Shown: in pieces, positions 14,687 through 23,720 of the stretch | How the letters are laid out: every line of letters starts with the position of its first letter | How positions within the stretch are numbered: position 1 is the first letter of the stretch | Source: Protaetiibacter intestinalis | GTDB lineage: Bacteria > Actinomycetota > Actinomycetes > Actinomycetales > Microbacteriaceae | Assembly (NCBI RefSeq): GCF_003627075.1 | Contig: NZ_CP032630.1 | Location: 2,170,001-2,234,000 of the forward strand | Direction of reading: 5' to 3' | Length of the DNA: 64,000 bases | Translations under genes and position numbers: made by a program | The notes under the pieces: model-generated | What the model was told of the DNA's origin: nothing | Seen by the model: only the letters and a program-made list of their open reading frames with translations | Databases searched by the model: none

Positions 14687-15708
14687 TGGACGACGATCGC
14701 GACTCCGAACCCGCCGGCGCCGCGCCCCGGAGGCGTTCCTCGCGCGAGGAGTTCGAGGCGCGGGCCCATCAGACGCGCCTCGACATCGAGGCGCAGGCGC
14801 TGCATGCGAAGGACGAGTTCGAGGCGCAGGTCAAGCTCGCGCGCGAGCAATTCGACGCGACCCAGGAGAAGATCAACGCCCGCACGGGCCGCAACCTGCT
14901 CGCGGCGATCGGCATCGGCGTCGTGCTCGGCGGCGCCCTGCTCGTGAGCCTGCTGTTCTACACCGAGCTGTTCATGCTGTTCGCCGGGGTGCTCATCGGC
15001 TTCACGGTTTTCGAGCTCTCGACCGCGCTGCGCGGGCAGGGGCGCGACGTGCCGCGCGTCGCCTCCGTCGTCGTCGCCCTCGCCGTCGTCCCCGTCGCCT
15101 TCTACTGGCACGTGCCGGGTCTCTGGTTCGCGATCATCGGGGCGGTGCTCGTGATCACCCTGTGGCGCATCGGGGAGCTCGTGCGCCCGAGCCACCGCGG
15201 ACCGGCGCGGGTCGTGTTCTTCGACATCGGCGCGGGGCTCTTCGTGCAGCTCTACATCACCTTCCTCGCGGGCTTCTACGTCGTGCTCGCGGGCGAGAAG
15301 GAGAACGGCGGCCAGTGGTGGCTGCTCGCGGCGCTCATCATCGTCGTCACGACGGATGTGGGGGCCTACGCGGCGGGGCTCACCTTCGGCAAGCACAAGA
15401 TGGCGCCGAAGATCAGCCCCGGGAAGACCTGGGAGGGCTTCGCGGGCGCGGCGATCGCGGCGATGACCGCGGGCAGCCTGCTCGCCTGGCTCATGCTCGG
15501 CCAGCCGTGGTGGGAGGGCACCATCATGGGCCTCACCCTCATGCTCGTGGGCACGATGGGCGATCTCATCGAGTCGCTCATCAAGCGCGAGCTCGGCATC
15601 AAGGACATCTCGGGCTGGCTGCCGGGTCACGGCGGGTTCCTCGACCGGCTCGACTCGATCCTGCCGTCCGCGGCGGTCGCGTACGCCTTCTTCCTCATCT
15701 TCCACTGA
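14686..15708 (+). CDS. cdsA: Phosphatidate cytidylyltransferase
   Basis: A 340-residue membrane enzyme that makes CDP-diacylglycerol from phosphatidic acid and CTP, the branch point of phospholipid synthesis. The signature is complete: KISPGKTWEG, then GDLIESLIKRELGIKDISGWLPGHGGFLDRLDS near the C-terminus, with acidic and basic metal/CTP ligands. Seven or eight hydrophobic segments follow residue 65. The first ~65 residues are a charged, helix-forming cytoplasmic extension (EEFEARAHQTRLDIEAQ...) beyond the E. coli enzyme. ATG 14686 overlaps the frr stop. Confidence 0.95.
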   Translation: MDDDRDSEPAGAAPRRRSSREEFEARAHQTRLDIEAQALHAKDEFEAQVKLAREQFDATQEKINARTGRNLLAAIGIGVVLGGALLVSLLFYTELFMLFAGVLIGFTVFELSTALRGQGRDVPRVASVVVALAVVPVAFYWHVPGLWFAIIGAVLVITLWRIGELVRPSHRGPARVVFFDIGAGLFVQLYITFLAGFYVVLAGEKENGGQWWLLAALIIVVTTDVGAYAAGLTFGKHKMAPKISPGKTWEGFAGAAIAAMTAGSLLAWLMLGQPWWEGTIMGLTLMLVGTMGDLIESLIKRELGIKDISGWLPGHGGFLDRLDSILPSAAVAYAFFLIFH

Positions 15709-15741
15709 GTTCTCCGGCGCCGCGATAATCCGCGGCGCGTG

Positions 15742-15779
15742 CCGGTTTCGGGCACGAGCGCGGTCGCGCCCGAAACCGG
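15742..15779 (+). terminator. Hairpin after cdsA
   Basis: CCGGTTTCGGGC (15742-15753) and GCCCGAAACCGG (15768-15779) form a perfect 12-bp stem with a 14-base loop, 33 bases after the cdsA stop. It likely ends the frr-cdsA unit. Confidence 0.7.
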
Positions 15780-15796
15780 TCCCGAATCGATCGAAG

Positions 15797-15808
15797 TAAC
15801 ATGTCGGA
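15797..15808 (+). promoter_or_regulatory. Leaderless-type -10 element (TAACAT)
   Basis: TAACAT at 15797-15802 is followed after 6 bases by GTG 15809; this supports the GTG rather than the ATG at 15815 as the start of the DivIVA-domain gene. Confidence 0.45.
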
Positions 15809-16360
15809 GTGAGCATGACCTTCCCCCGCGCGCGCAAGGGCCGTCTCGGATACGACATCGACGAGGTCGAGGAGTTCCTCGAAGACGCCCGCCGCGCGTA
15901 CACCGCCGACCACCCGGACGCGACCCTGGTCAACGCGGACAGCATCCGCACCACCGCCTTCTCGATGCGCAAGAGCGGCTACTCGACGACCCACGTGGAT
16001 GCCGCACTCGAGCGCCTGGAGGACGCCTTCGCAGCCCGTGAGCGCGAGCGCGAGATCGCCCAGCTGGGCGAGGAGGGCTGGTACGCGCAGGCGCGCGAGA
16101 CCGCGCAGGCGATCCTCGACCGCAGCGTGCGACCCGCCGGCAAGAGGTTCCAGCGGGTCAGCATCCTCACCGTCGGGTACTCGGTCCGCGACGTCGACGC
16201 GTTCGCCGACCGCATCGCCGGCTACTTCCAGTCGGGCGAGGCGCTCACCCCCGAGGATGTGCGCACGGTGGCGTTCCGGCCCCAGCGCGGCGGCTATCGG
16301 GAGGCCCAGGTCGACCTGCTCCTCGACACCGTCACGCGCGTCATGCTGGCGGTCCGCTGA
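15809..16360 (+). CDS. DivIVA-domain protein
   Basis: A 183-residue protein made of two DivIVA-type N-terminal domains: residues 3-60 (FPRARKGRLGYDIDEVEEFLEDARRAY) and about 105-180 (FQRVSILTVGYSVRDVDAFADRIAGYF). The GYDxxEVxxF phrase is the membrane-curvature binding loop of DivIVA/Wag31. Unlike Wag31 it has no long coiled-coil tail, so it may modulate pole or septum assembly rather than build it (inference). It has no membrane segments. Confidence 0.85.
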   Translation: MSMTFPRARKGRLGYDIDEVEEFLEDARRAYTADHPDATLVNADSIRTTAFSMRKSGYSTTHVDAALERLEDAFAAREREREIAQLGEEGWYAQARETAQAILDRSVRPAGKRFQRVSILTVGYSVRDVDAFADRIAGYFQSGEALTPEDVRTVAFRPQRGGYREAQVDLLLDTVTRVMLAVR

Positions 16361-16442
16361 GCCTCCCCGGCATCCGCACCCCCCGGACGGGCGTCGCCGC
16401 GACCATGGTCCTCCCGGGAAGCGTGACTACACTGGTGCGACT

Positions 16443-17084
16443 GTGAGCGGATATCGGCGCCGGGGGACGTCCCTTGAGCCGCCCCAGGAGGCGGTCGCGG
16501 TCGTGCGCGCCTTCTCGCGCGCCCCCGTCCGCTCGCGGTTCATCCTCGGCGTGTTCGCCTATCTCGCCTCGATCGGGCTCGTCGCCGCACTGCTCGTGGA
16601 GCCCACCGGGCTCTCCTCCGCGGCGACCCTCGCGGCCGCGGGGGATGTCGCGGCGATCGCCGACGAGGAGGGTCAGACCCTGGAGGTGACGGCCGGCGAC
16701 GACACGCACGCCCGCGACGGCTTCTCGGTCGTCAAGCCGAAGCCGGTCCACGCGGTCGCGCCCGCGGCGGGCACCCCGGACCCGGGCACCGCGAAGGCGA
16801 TCGCCTACGACATGGTGATGGCGCGCGGCTGGAACCAGGCCGAGTACGACTGCCTCGTGGCGCTGTGGAACAAGGAATCCCACTGGAACGTGTACGCGCA
16901 CAACACGAAGTCGGGCGCCTACGGCATCCCCCAGGCGCTGCCGGGCAGCAAGATGGCGAGCGCGGGCGCCGACTGGGCCGACAACCCCACCACCCAGATC
17001 ACCTGGGGCCTCGGCTACGTCGCGGGCCGCTACGGCACGCCGTGCGGCGCGTGGACGCACTCGCAGAACAAGGGCTGGTACTGA
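16443..17084 (+). CDS. Lysozyme-like transglycosylase-fold protein, membrane-anchored
   Basis: A predicted 213-residue protein. A basic N-terminus (residues 1-34) is followed by one membrane or uncleaved signal segment (about 35-58), a ~60-residue linker, and a C-terminal lysozyme-like domain from about 112 to the end: LVALWNKESHWNVYAHNTKSGAYGIPQALPGSKM. The Glu in KESHWN is in the position of the catalytic Glu of lytic transglycosylases, and GAYGIPQ is a family phrase. It probably cuts glycan strands of peptidoglycan during growth. GTG 16443 lies 9 bases after the -10-like TACACT (16428-16433). Confidence 0.83.
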   Translation: MSGYRRRGTSLEPPQEAVAVVRAFSRAPVRSRFILGVFAYLASIGLVAALLVEPTGLSSAATLAAAGDVAAIADEEGQTLEVTAGDDTHARDGFSVVKPKPVHAVAPAAGTPDPGTAKAIAYDMVMARGWNQAEYDCLVALWNKESHWNVYAHNTKSGAYGIPQALPGSKMASAGADWADNPTTQITWGLGYVAGRYGTPCGAWTHSQNKGWY

Positions 17085-17114
17085 TCCGCCCCTGACCGGG
17101 TGCGCCGGGCTCGA

Positions 17115-17125
17115 TACGATCGAGC
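17115..17125 (+). promoter_or_regulatory. Leaderless-type -10 element (TACGAT)
   Basis: TACGAT at 17115-17120 is followed after 5 bases by ATG 17126. Confidence 0.45.
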
Positions 17126-18883
17126 ATGGAATACGCGCTGGTGGCCATCGGGGGCATCATCGCGATCGTCGCCGCCGCGGCGTGGGGGCAGCGGCTCGGG
17201 GTGGCCGCGCCGCTCATCCTCGTGGTCATCGGTGTGGGCTACAGCCTCATCCCCGGGGTGCCGCCGATCGACGTGGAGCCCGACATCATCCTGCTGGGCG
17301 TGCTGCCGCCGCTGCTCTACGCGGCCGCCATCACGGTGCCGTTCGTCGACTTCCGGCGCGACTTCGCGGCGATCTCGGTGCTCTCGGTCGTGCTGGTGGT
17401 CGCGAGCGCGCTCGCAACCGGTTTCGTGCTGTTCATGATCCTGCCGAACCTCAACCTCGCGGCGGCGATCGCGCTCGGCGCGGTCATCTCGCCCACCGAC
17501 GTCGTCGCGGCCACCTCCATCGCGAAGCGCGTGGGCCTGCCCGCCCGGCTCGTCTCGATCCTCGAGGGGGAGGGGCTCGTCAACGACGCGACGGCGCTCG
17601 TGCTGCTGCGCACCGCGATCGCGGCGACCGCGGCGACCGCGAGCGGGGCTGATGTGGTGGCCTGGAACGCGATCGGCCAGTTCTTCTACGCCGTGCTCGT
17701 GGCGATCGGGATCGGACTCGTCGTGGGCGTCATGGCCGTGTTCGTGCGACGCCGGCTCGACAATCCCATGCTCGACACCGCGATCTCGTTCGCGGTGCCG
17801 TTCATCGCCTTCATCCCCGCGGAGGAGCTGCACGGCTCGGGCGTCATCTCGGTCGTCGTCGCGGGGCTCTACAGCGGCCATCAGAGCGCGCGCGCGTTCA
17901 CGGCGCAGTCGCGCATCTCCGAACGCTTCAACTGGCGCACCGTGCAGTTCGTGCTCGAGAACGGCGTCTTCCTGCTCATGGGCGCCCAGATCTCCACGAT
18001 CATCGCCGACGTGCACGCCGACGACCTCTCGGTCGACCACGCGGTCATGCTGGGCCTGCTCATGACGGCCATGCTCATCGTCATCCGCTACGCCTTCGTC
18101 TGGCCGCTCGTGTTCGTCATGCGGGCGCGCGAGCAGCGCATCGACGAGCAGCAGACGATGCTGCAGCGCGCCCTCGAGCGGGTGCAGGGGATGACGGGGA
18201 TGGGCGCCCGCTACGAACGACGACGGGCGGGCGTCGAGCGGCGGATCGACCGCCGGCGCAACGACCTCGCGCAGCTGCGGGCCGAGGGACTCGGGTGGCG
18301 CGGCGGCATCGTGCTCGGCTGGGCGGGGATGCGCGGGGTGGTCACGCTCGCGGCGGCCCAGTCGCTGCCGCGGTCCACGCCGTACTACGAGCAGCTCGTG
18401 CTCATCGCGTTCACCGTCGCCATCACGACCCTGCTCGTGCAGGGCGGCACCCTGCCCTACCTCATCCGGATCACCGGCATCCGCGGTTCCGACCGGGCGG
18501 CCGACCGCCGCGAGCTCGCGACGCTGCTCGACGAGATGTCGCGCGCGGCGCTCGAGGTGCTCGACCGCGACGAGGTGACGATCGTGGGGATCCCGGTGGA
18601 TCGCACGATCGTCGAGCGGGTGCGGGAGGACACCCTGCTGGCCGGCCAGGCGGCGTGGGAGCGTGCGGAGCAGGCCGACAAGGTCGACGGCCTCGTCGAC
18701 TCGCCGCACCAGCAGTACCGGCTGCTGCGGCGCGAGGTGCTCGCCGCCGAGCGCGACGTGCTGCTCGAGGCGACCTCGCGCGGCGCCTACCCCTCGCGCA
18801 TCCTGCGGCGGGCGCAGGCGCTGCTCGACCTCGAGGAGGCCCGGCTGCAGCAGATCGACACCGGCGGGCGCGTCGAGGAGTAG
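17126..18883 (+). CDS. Na+/H+ antiporter, CPA1 family (copy 1)
   Basis: A 585-residue monovalent cation:proton antiporter. About 12 membrane segments span residues 1-440, with CPA1 landmarks GVLPPLLYAAAI, ALGAVISPTDVVA (the unwound helix with Ser-Pro-Thr-Asp) and EGEGLVNDATALV (the Asn-Asp ion-binding pair). The last ~145 residues are a soluble charged tail with two long helices. It exports Na+ or K+ in exchange for protons, for pH and salt balance. Start is set by the -10 box 5 bases upstream. A paralogue with the same plan is at 57157. Confidence 0.9.
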   Translation: MEYALVAIGGIIAIVAAAAWGQRLGVAAPLILVVIGVGYSLIPGVPPIDVEPDIILLGVLPPLLYAAAITVPFVDFRRDFAAISVLSVVLVVASALATGFVLFMILPNLNLAAAIALGAVISPTDVVAATSIAKRVGLPARLVSILEGEGLVNDATALVLLRTAIAATAATASGADVVAWNAIGQFFYAVLVAIGIGLVVGVMAVFVRRRLDNPMLDTAISFAVPFIAFIPAEELHGSGVISVVVAGLYSGHQSARAFTAQSRISERFNWRTVQFVLENGVFLLMGAQISTIIADVHADDLSVDHAVMLGLLMTAMLIVIRYAFVWPLVFVMRAREQRIDEQQTMLQRALERVQGMTGMGARYERRRAGVERRIDRRRNDLAQLRAEGLGWRGGIVLGWAGMRGVVTLAAAQSLPRSTPYYEQLVLIAFTVAITTLLVQGGTLPYLIRITGIRGSDRAADRRELATLLDEMSRAALEVLDRDEVTIVGIPVDRTIVERVREDTLLAGQAAWERAEQADKVDGLVDSPHQQYRLLRREVLAAERDVLLEATSRGAYPSRILRRAQALLDLEEARLQQIDTGGRVEE

Positions 18884-18887
18884 TTCG

Positions 18888-18899
18888 TAGAATCGAGGC
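18888..18899 (+). promoter_or_regulatory. Leaderless-type -10 element (TAGAAT)
   Basis: TAGAAT at 18888-18893 lies 6 bases before ATG 18900. Confidence 0.5.
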
Positions 18900-19196
18900 A
18901 TGCCCCGTTCGCGTCGCCCGCACCGCCCGCGCGATGCGGAGCCCGAACCGCTCGACCTCGAGCGCATCCTGGGCGGTGCGCGGCACACCGAGCAGCGCCG
19001 CGACGGCGCCTGGAACGTGCAGCCGCAGAGCGCGGCGTCGGCCGTCAAGGAGTACACCTGCCCCGGATGCGGGCTCGTCATCCCGGTCGGCACCGCCCAC
19101 GTCGTCGCCTGGCGCGCCGACGGCCTGTTCGGCGAGGCCGACGACCTGGCCGCGCGGCGGCACTGGCACACCCACTGCTGGAGGATCCGCACGTGA
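18900..19196 (+). CDS. Small zinc-finger-like conserved protein
   Basis: A 98-residue protein, basic at the N-terminus (MPRSRRPHRPRD), with a C-terminal motif YTCPGCGLVIPVGTAHVVAW and HWHTHCWRIRT: two Cys (CPGC) and a His/Cys pair that could bind one zinc. I have seen such proteins only as uncharacterised actinobacterial ones, often misnamed ATP/GTP-binding protein. Its stop overlaps the next start by 4 bases, so it is coupled to the alpha/beta hydrolase. Confidence 0.8.
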   Translation: MPRSRRPHRPRDAEPEPLDLERILGGARHTEQRRDGAWNVQPQSAASAVKEYTCPGCGLVIPVGTAHVVAWRADGLFGEADDLAARRHWHTHCWRIRT

Positions 19197-19915
19197 GCAT
19201 CGAGATCACGGGCGGCGTCGAGCTGCCCGCCTTCCGCGAGGACGTCGAGCTGCGCACGGCCGACGCCCTGACGCTCGTCGGCGAGCTCTCCCTGCCCGAG
19301 ACGGCCGATCCCGTCGCGACGCTCGTGTGCCTGCACCCGCTGCCGACGCACGGCGGCTTCATGGACTCGCACATCATCCGCAAGGCCGCCGCCCGGCTGC
19401 CGGCGCTCGCCGAGCTGGCCGTGCTGCGCTTCAACTTCCGCGGCGTCACCTCGCCGCGCGGCACGAGCGAGGGCGCGTTCGGCCACGGGGTCGACGAGCG
19501 CCACGACCTCGCGGCGGCGATGGCCTTCGTCGCCCAGCGCGGCCTGCCGCGGCCGTGGCTCGTCGGCTGGTCGTTCGGCACCGAGGTGGCGCTCAAGTGG
19601 GGGCTCGAGCACCCGGTCGAGGGTGCCATCCTGCTGTCGCCGCCGCTGCGGCGCACGAGCGAGGACGAGCTCGCCGCCTGGGCGGGCAGCGGCAAGCGCC
19701 TCGTCGCGATCGTGCCCGAGCTCGACGACTACCTGCAGCCCCCGGAGGCGATCGCCCGTTTCGGCGCGGCGGTGCCGGAGGCGGAGGTCGTGGCGGTCGA
19801 GGGCGGCAAGCACCTGTGGGTGGGGGAGAAGCAGACCGCGCGCGTGCTCACCGAGATCGTGCGCGTCGTGAACCCCGACGCCCTGCCGCTGCCGACGGAG
19901 TGGCCGGCTCCCTGA
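19193..19915 (+). CDS. Alpha/beta hydrolase
   Basis: A 240-residue hydrolase of the short, cap-less type. The order of landmarks is VCLHPLPTHGG (oxyanion loop), FNFRGVTSPRGTSEG, the nucleophile elbow LVGWSFGTEVAL (G-x-S-x-G), LDDY for the acid and GGKHLW for the His. RGV-S and HPLP phrases match a group usually annotated as hydrolases of the alpha/beta superfamily (YqiA/CocE-like); substrate unknown. GTG 19193 overlaps the previous gene by 4 bases. It is convergent with the AI-2E permease. Confidence 0.85.
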   Translation: MSIEITGGVELPAFREDVELRTADALTLVGELSLPETADPVATLVCLHPLPTHGGFMDSHIIRKAAARLPALAELAVLRFNFRGVTSPRGTSEGAFGHGVDERHDLAAAMAFVAQRGLPRPWLVGWSFGTEVALKWGLEHPVEGAILLSPPLRRTSEDELAAWAGSGKRLVAIVPELDDYLQPPEAIARFGAAVPEAEVVAVEGGKHLWVGEKQTARVLTEIVRVVNPDALPLPTEWPAP

Positions 19916-19916
19916 C

Positions 19917-20978
19917 TCAGAGCTCGTTCTGGCGGGGGATGATGACCTGCTTGACGATGATGAGGATCGACGCCGCCACCGGGATCGCGACGAGCGCCCC
20001 CAGGATGCCGAGCAGCGTGCCGCCCGCGAGGGCCGCGATGACGACGACGACGCCGGGCACCTTGACCGCCCGGTTCATGATGTTGGGGCTCAGCACGTAG
20101 GCCTCGACCTGCATGTAGACGATGTACCAGATGCCCACGATCAGCACGGCGGGCCATCCGTCGAACAGCCACACGAGCGCCGTGATGATGACCGATCCGG
20201 TGATGGTGCCGACGAGCGGCACGAGCGAGAACAGGAACGCGATGAACGCCAGCAGGGCGGCGTACTCGATCGGGTCGCCGAGGACCCAGCCGAGCACCGT
20301 CAGGAACAGGAAGCTCAGCACGCCGTTGCAGGCGCCGAGCGCCACCTGGCCGACCACGTAGCGGCCGACCGAGGTCGAGATCTGCTCGGAGATGTCGATG
20401 AACTTCGCACGCTTGCTCGCGGGCACCAGCTGGTACATGGCCCGCTTGATGCCGCCGAGCGAGGCGACGAAGTACAGCATCAGGATGAGCACGATGAGCC
20501 CGCCGAACAGCCCGCTCGCGACCGTGATGACGGTGCTCAGCACGCCCGAGGTGATGTTCTGCAGGTTGTCGGTGAACCAGGTCTGCACGTTGGCGACGAC
20601 GTCGTCGTACTTGAGCCAGGGGATGGTCGCCTCCCACCACTCCTGCACGGCCTGCTGGTCGGCGATCGTCTCGACGAGCTTCGGCACCTGCTGGATGAGG
20701 GTGCCGACCTGGTCGGCGATGACCGGGATGATCGCGAAGATGAATCCGGCGAAGACTCCGAGGATCAGCACGAGCACGATGACGATCGCGAGCGGCCTCG
20801 GCACCTTGTGCCGTTCGAGGAACGACACCGCCGGGTCGACGCCGAGGGCGAGGAAGAGCGCCGCGCCGACGTAGGTGAGGATGGTCGCGAGGTTGCCGAT
20901 CCCTGCCCCCAGCACGACCGCGACGAGCACGCCGAGCCCGCCGAACAGGCCGAGCCGGAACGCGTTCTGGATCTTCAT
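19917..20978 (-). CDS. AI-2E (PerM) family transporter
   Basis: A 353-residue membrane protein of the AI-2E family, which has 6-8 helices; members were named for autoinducer-2 export, and some are now assigned as Na+/H+ exchangers or solute exporters. Visible: N-terminal hydrophobic pair (residues 5-50), a long soluble loop (about 85-135, with EWWEATIPWL), and a C-terminal bundle with the family phrases GACNGVLSFLFL, LAFIAFLFSLVPLVGT and ALAGGTLLGILGALVAIP. ATG 20978 has a strong GGAGGGG site just upstream; the longer frame adds only 8 residues. Confidence 0.87.
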   Translation of the reverse strand: MKIQNAFRLGLFGGLGVLVAVVLGAGIGNLATILTYVGAALFLALGVDPAVSFLERHKVPRPLAIVIVLVLILGVFAGFIFAIIPVIADQVGTLIQQVPKLVETIADQQAVQEWWEATIPWLKYDDVVANVQTWFTDNLQNITSGVLSTVITVASGLFGGLIVLILMLYFVASLGGIKRAMYQLVPASKRAKFIDISEQISTSVGRYVVGQVALGACNGVLSFLFLTVLGWVLGDPIEYAALLAFIAFLFSLVPLVGTITGSVIITALVWLFDGWPAVLIVGIWYIVYMQVEAYVLSPNIMNRAVKVPGVVVVIAALAGGTLLGILGALVAIPVAASILIIVKQVIIPRQNEL

Positions 20979-21029
20979 CGCCGACCCCTCCGCACCCCGC
21001 ACCCTGCGCGGTGTAGGGACAGGGTAGCG

Positions 21030-23423
21030 TCAGGCCTCCGTGGCGGCGTGCGCCGTCTCCCGAGTGTCCGCGGTCTCGTGCTCGGCGTCCGCGTCGGGTG
21101 CGAGATCCGCCTCGAGGTCCGGCTCGATCTCCAGCTCGGGCTCGATCTCGGCGGATGCCGCCTCGATCGCCGCGGGAACGGGCTCGTCGGCGGGCACCGG
21201 GAAGTCGGCGGGGGCACCCATGAGCTTGTCGGCGCCCGCGATGAGCCCGCGCAGGCCCTCGAAGTAGCCGGCGACCGCCTCGCGTTCGACGCGCAGCTGC
21301 GCGAGGCGCTCCTCGGCATCCGCGACGAGCGCCTTGGCCTGGGCGTCGGCGTCCTTCACGATCTTCTTGGCCGCCTTCTCGGCGTCGCGCCGGGTGGCCT
21401 CGGCGGCGACGCGGGCGTCCTCGGAGATCTTCTTCGCCTCGGCCACGCCCGTCGTCTCGAGCCGGTCGACCTCGGCACGCTTCTCGGCGGCACGCGTGCC
21501 GGCCTCCTGCAGCTGGGCGGTCGCCTCGTCGAGGTACTTCTGGGTGGTGGCCGCCGCCTCCTGCTGCATGGCGAGATAGTCCTTCTCCGCCTCGTCGCGG
21601 CGCGCCGCGAGCTCGACGTCGAGATCGGCGCGGGCCTGCTCGGCCTCGGCCAGCAGACGGGAGGCCTGCTCCGCGTTCTCGTGCTCGATGCGGGCGCGCG
21701 TGGTCTCCTGCTCGGCGGCGAGCTCGGCGCGCACGCGGGCGACCTCGCGGGCCACATCCGTGCGCAGCTTCTCGGCGGCGGATGCGGCGCTCTGGCGCAG
21801 TTGGCCGACCTCCTGCTCCGCCTCGGCCCGGTTCGCGGCGAGCTCTGCCTGGAGCGCCTCGCGGGCGCCCAGGAGCTCGGCGGCCCAGGCTTCGCGCCCG
21901 GCGGTCTCCTCGGCCTCCCAGTTGGCTCGGGCGGCGGCGAGGGCCGTCTCCTGCGCGCCGCGGGACTGGGTCAGCTCGGTCTCGAGCGCCGTGCGGGCGG
22001 TCGAGGTCTCGGTGTCGAACGCCGTGCGGGCGCCGGTGAGCTCGGTCTCCTGCGCGCTGCGCAGGGCGGCGAGCTCGCTCGACTGCGCCCCGCGGGCGGC
22101 GCTCAACTCCGCCTCCTGCGCGCTGCGTGCGGACGCCAGCTCGGTCTCCTGCGCCTCGCGCACGGCGGCGAGCTCCGCCTCGTGCGCGGTGCGCTCGGAC
22201 TGCAGCTCCGCGTCGTGGGCGGCGCGTGCGGCCGCGAGCTTCGCCGCGAGATCCGCGCGCGCGGTCGTGAGCTCGGCCTCGAGCTCGGCGCGCGCCGTGG
22301 CGAGCTCGCTCGCGAGGGCGCCCTTGGTCGCCTCGACCTCGGCGGCGAGGGCGCCCGTGGTCGTCTCCACCTCGGTGGCGAGCGCCCCGCGGGTCGTCAC
22401 GAGCTCGTTCTCGAGCTCGGCGAGCTTCGCCGCCGTCTCGGCCTCGAGCGCGGCGCGTCGGTCGGCGATCTCGGTCTCGAGCGCTGCCCGGCGGGTGGCG
22501 GTCTCGGTGTCGAGGGCCGCGCGGGCGGCGGCGGTCTCGGCGGCGAGGGCGGCGCGATCGGCGGCGGTCGCGGCGGCGAGCTCGGCCCGCGCGCGCTCGG
22601 TGTCGGCGGCGAGGGAGGCGTTCGCCGCCTCCGTGTCGATGCGCAGCGCTTCGCGGCCGTCGGTGAGCTCGCGTTCCAGGTCGGTGCGGCCCTGCTCGAG
22701 GTCGTGGGCGAGCTCGGCGCGCAGCCGGGCGTCCTCCGCGGTGAACTCGGTGCGGGTCTTCTCGGTGTCGCGGGCGAGCGCGGCGGCGGCCTCGCGGGCC
22801 TCCGCAACCTCGCGCTGGGCGACGATCCGCAGCTCGGCGACCTCGCGCTCCGCCTCGGCGCGCAGCGCAGCGACCTCGCGGCGGCCCGCGGCACGCGTCT
22901 CCGCGACCTCGGTGGCGACGGCACCGCGGATGGCGGCCGCCTCCCGCATGGCCTCGTGCGTCGTGGCCTCCGAGTCGGTCGCGGCGCGCGTGACGATGGC
23001 CTCCGCCTCGTCGCGGGCGCCCGTCAGGATGCGGTCGGCCTGCGCCTGCGCGTCGCCCAGCAGCCGCTCGGCGGCCTCGGCGGCATCCGCCCGCAACGCG
23101 TCGACCTCCTGCTGCACCGAGCCGCGCAGCCGCTCGGCGTCGATGTCGGCCTGGGCGATGAGGCGCGTCGACTGCTCCTCGGCCATCCGCAGCGTGCTCT
23201 CGAGCTTCGTGCCGAGGCCCGCGTAGGTGGGGCTGCCCACCTCGTCGAGCTCCGCCTGCAGGTCGTCGGCCAGCGCCTGCAGGCGCTTGACCTCCTTCAG
23301 CGACTCGGCGCGATCGCTCGTCGCCTTGATGAGGTCGCGGCGCAGGGTGGCGAGGGTCTGGTCGACCTCGTCCTTCTTGTACCCGCGAAGCTCTGTGCTG
23401 AAACCCGCGTCGTCTGCCGCCAC
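21030..23423 (-). CDS. Large coiled-coil protein with DivIVA-like N-terminus and 29 hendecad repeats
   Basis: A predicted 797-residue protein, rich in Ala, Glu and Arg. Residues 6-27 (AGFSTELRGYKKDEVDQTLA) look like the lipid-binding GY-loop of DivIVA/Wag31. Residues 28-218 are heptad-like coiled coil. Residues 219-537 are 29 back-to-back repeats of exactly 11 residues (see findings). Residues 538-720 are further helix, ending in REAVAGYFEGLRGLIAGADKL, then an acidic Pro-rich tail. It is probably a polar or septal cytoskeletal scaffold of the Scy/FilP kind; not a proven homologue. GTG 23423 has GAGGAG upstream; the frame further upstream is low-complexity and out of place. Confidence 0.75.
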   Translation of the reverse strand: MAADDAGFSTELRGYKKDEVDQTLATLRRDLIKATSDRAESLKEVKRLQALADDLQAELDEVGSPTYAGLGTKLESTLRMAEEQSTRLIAQADIDAERLRGSVQQEVDALRADAAEAAERLLGDAQAQADRILTGARDEAEAIVTRAATDSEATTHEAMREAAAIRGAVATEVAETRAAGRREVAALRAEAEREVAELRIVAQREVAEAREAAAALARDTEKTRTEFTAEDARLRAELAHDLEQGRTDLERELTDGREALRIDTEAANASLAADTERARAELAAATAADRAALAAETAAARAALDTETATRRAALETEIADRRAALEAETAAKLAELENELVTTRGALATEVETTTGALAAEVEATKGALASELATARAELEAELTTARADLAAKLAAARAAHDAELQSERTAHEAELAAVREAQETELASARSAQEAELSAARGAQSSELAALRSAQETELTGARTAFDTETSTARTALETELTQSRGAQETALAAARANWEAEETAGREAWAAELLGAREALQAELAANRAEAEQEVGQLRQSAASAAEKLRTDVAREVARVRAELAAEQETTRARIEHENAEQASRLLAEAEQARADLDVELAARRDEAEKDYLAMQQEAAATTQKYLDEATAQLQEAGTRAAEKRAEVDRLETTGVAEAKKISEDARVAAEATRRDAEKAAKKIVKDADAQAKALVADAEERLAQLRVEREAVAGYFEGLRGLIAGADKLMGAPADFPVPADEPVPAAIEAASAEIEPELEIEPDLEADLAPDADAEHETADTRETAHAATEA
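21813..22769 (-). repeat. 29 tandem 33-bp units encoding 11-residue repeats
   Basis: In the encoded protein, residues 219-537 divide exactly into 29 blocks of 11 with no insertion, consensus E-L-x-x-A-R-x-A-x-x-x with small residues at fixed places (for example ELASARSAQEA, ELSAARGAQSS, ELAALRSAQET). The DNA copies are diverged, so the array is old and kept by selection on the protein. Confidence 0.9.
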
Positions 23424-23720
23424 GTGCGCTCCTCGTCCGGGAAATCCTGGGGTCCGGCCCGTTCCTGGCGCTGCCGAACCCTCCCGAGTGTAATCGGCGG
23501 GGGAGGGGCACGCCTCCCCGGGGCCGGGCCCCCGCATCCGCCCGGTCAGGGGACTCCCAGGCCGCTCCCGGGCCCCGTCCGGGGTCGGGCGGGACTCGTC
23601 CGCTAACCTGGGATGTCTTTGCCTGCTGCCCCGCCGCACCCCGACGCTGCGGGTTCCGTCACCCGGATCACCGGCGGACCGCGTGGAAACCCCGCGTGGC
23701 AGCTCGAGAGGAGTTCATCC

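Noticed and set aside
17030..19813. A 927-residue minus-strand frame opposite the antiporter
   Set aside because: His/Asp/Arg-rich shadow; the antiporter frame has membrane helices and the NDATALV motif.
19729..23511. A 1260-residue minus-strand frame over the AI-2E and coiled-coil genes
   Set aside because: It is out of frame with both real genes and is mostly Arg/Gly/Ala repeats; the hendecad order in the other frame shows which one is used.
20808..23606. A 932-residue plus-strand frame opposite the coiled-coil gene
   Set aside because: Its Gly/Leu/Arg periodicity is the antisense image of the 33-bp repeats, not a separate repeat protein.
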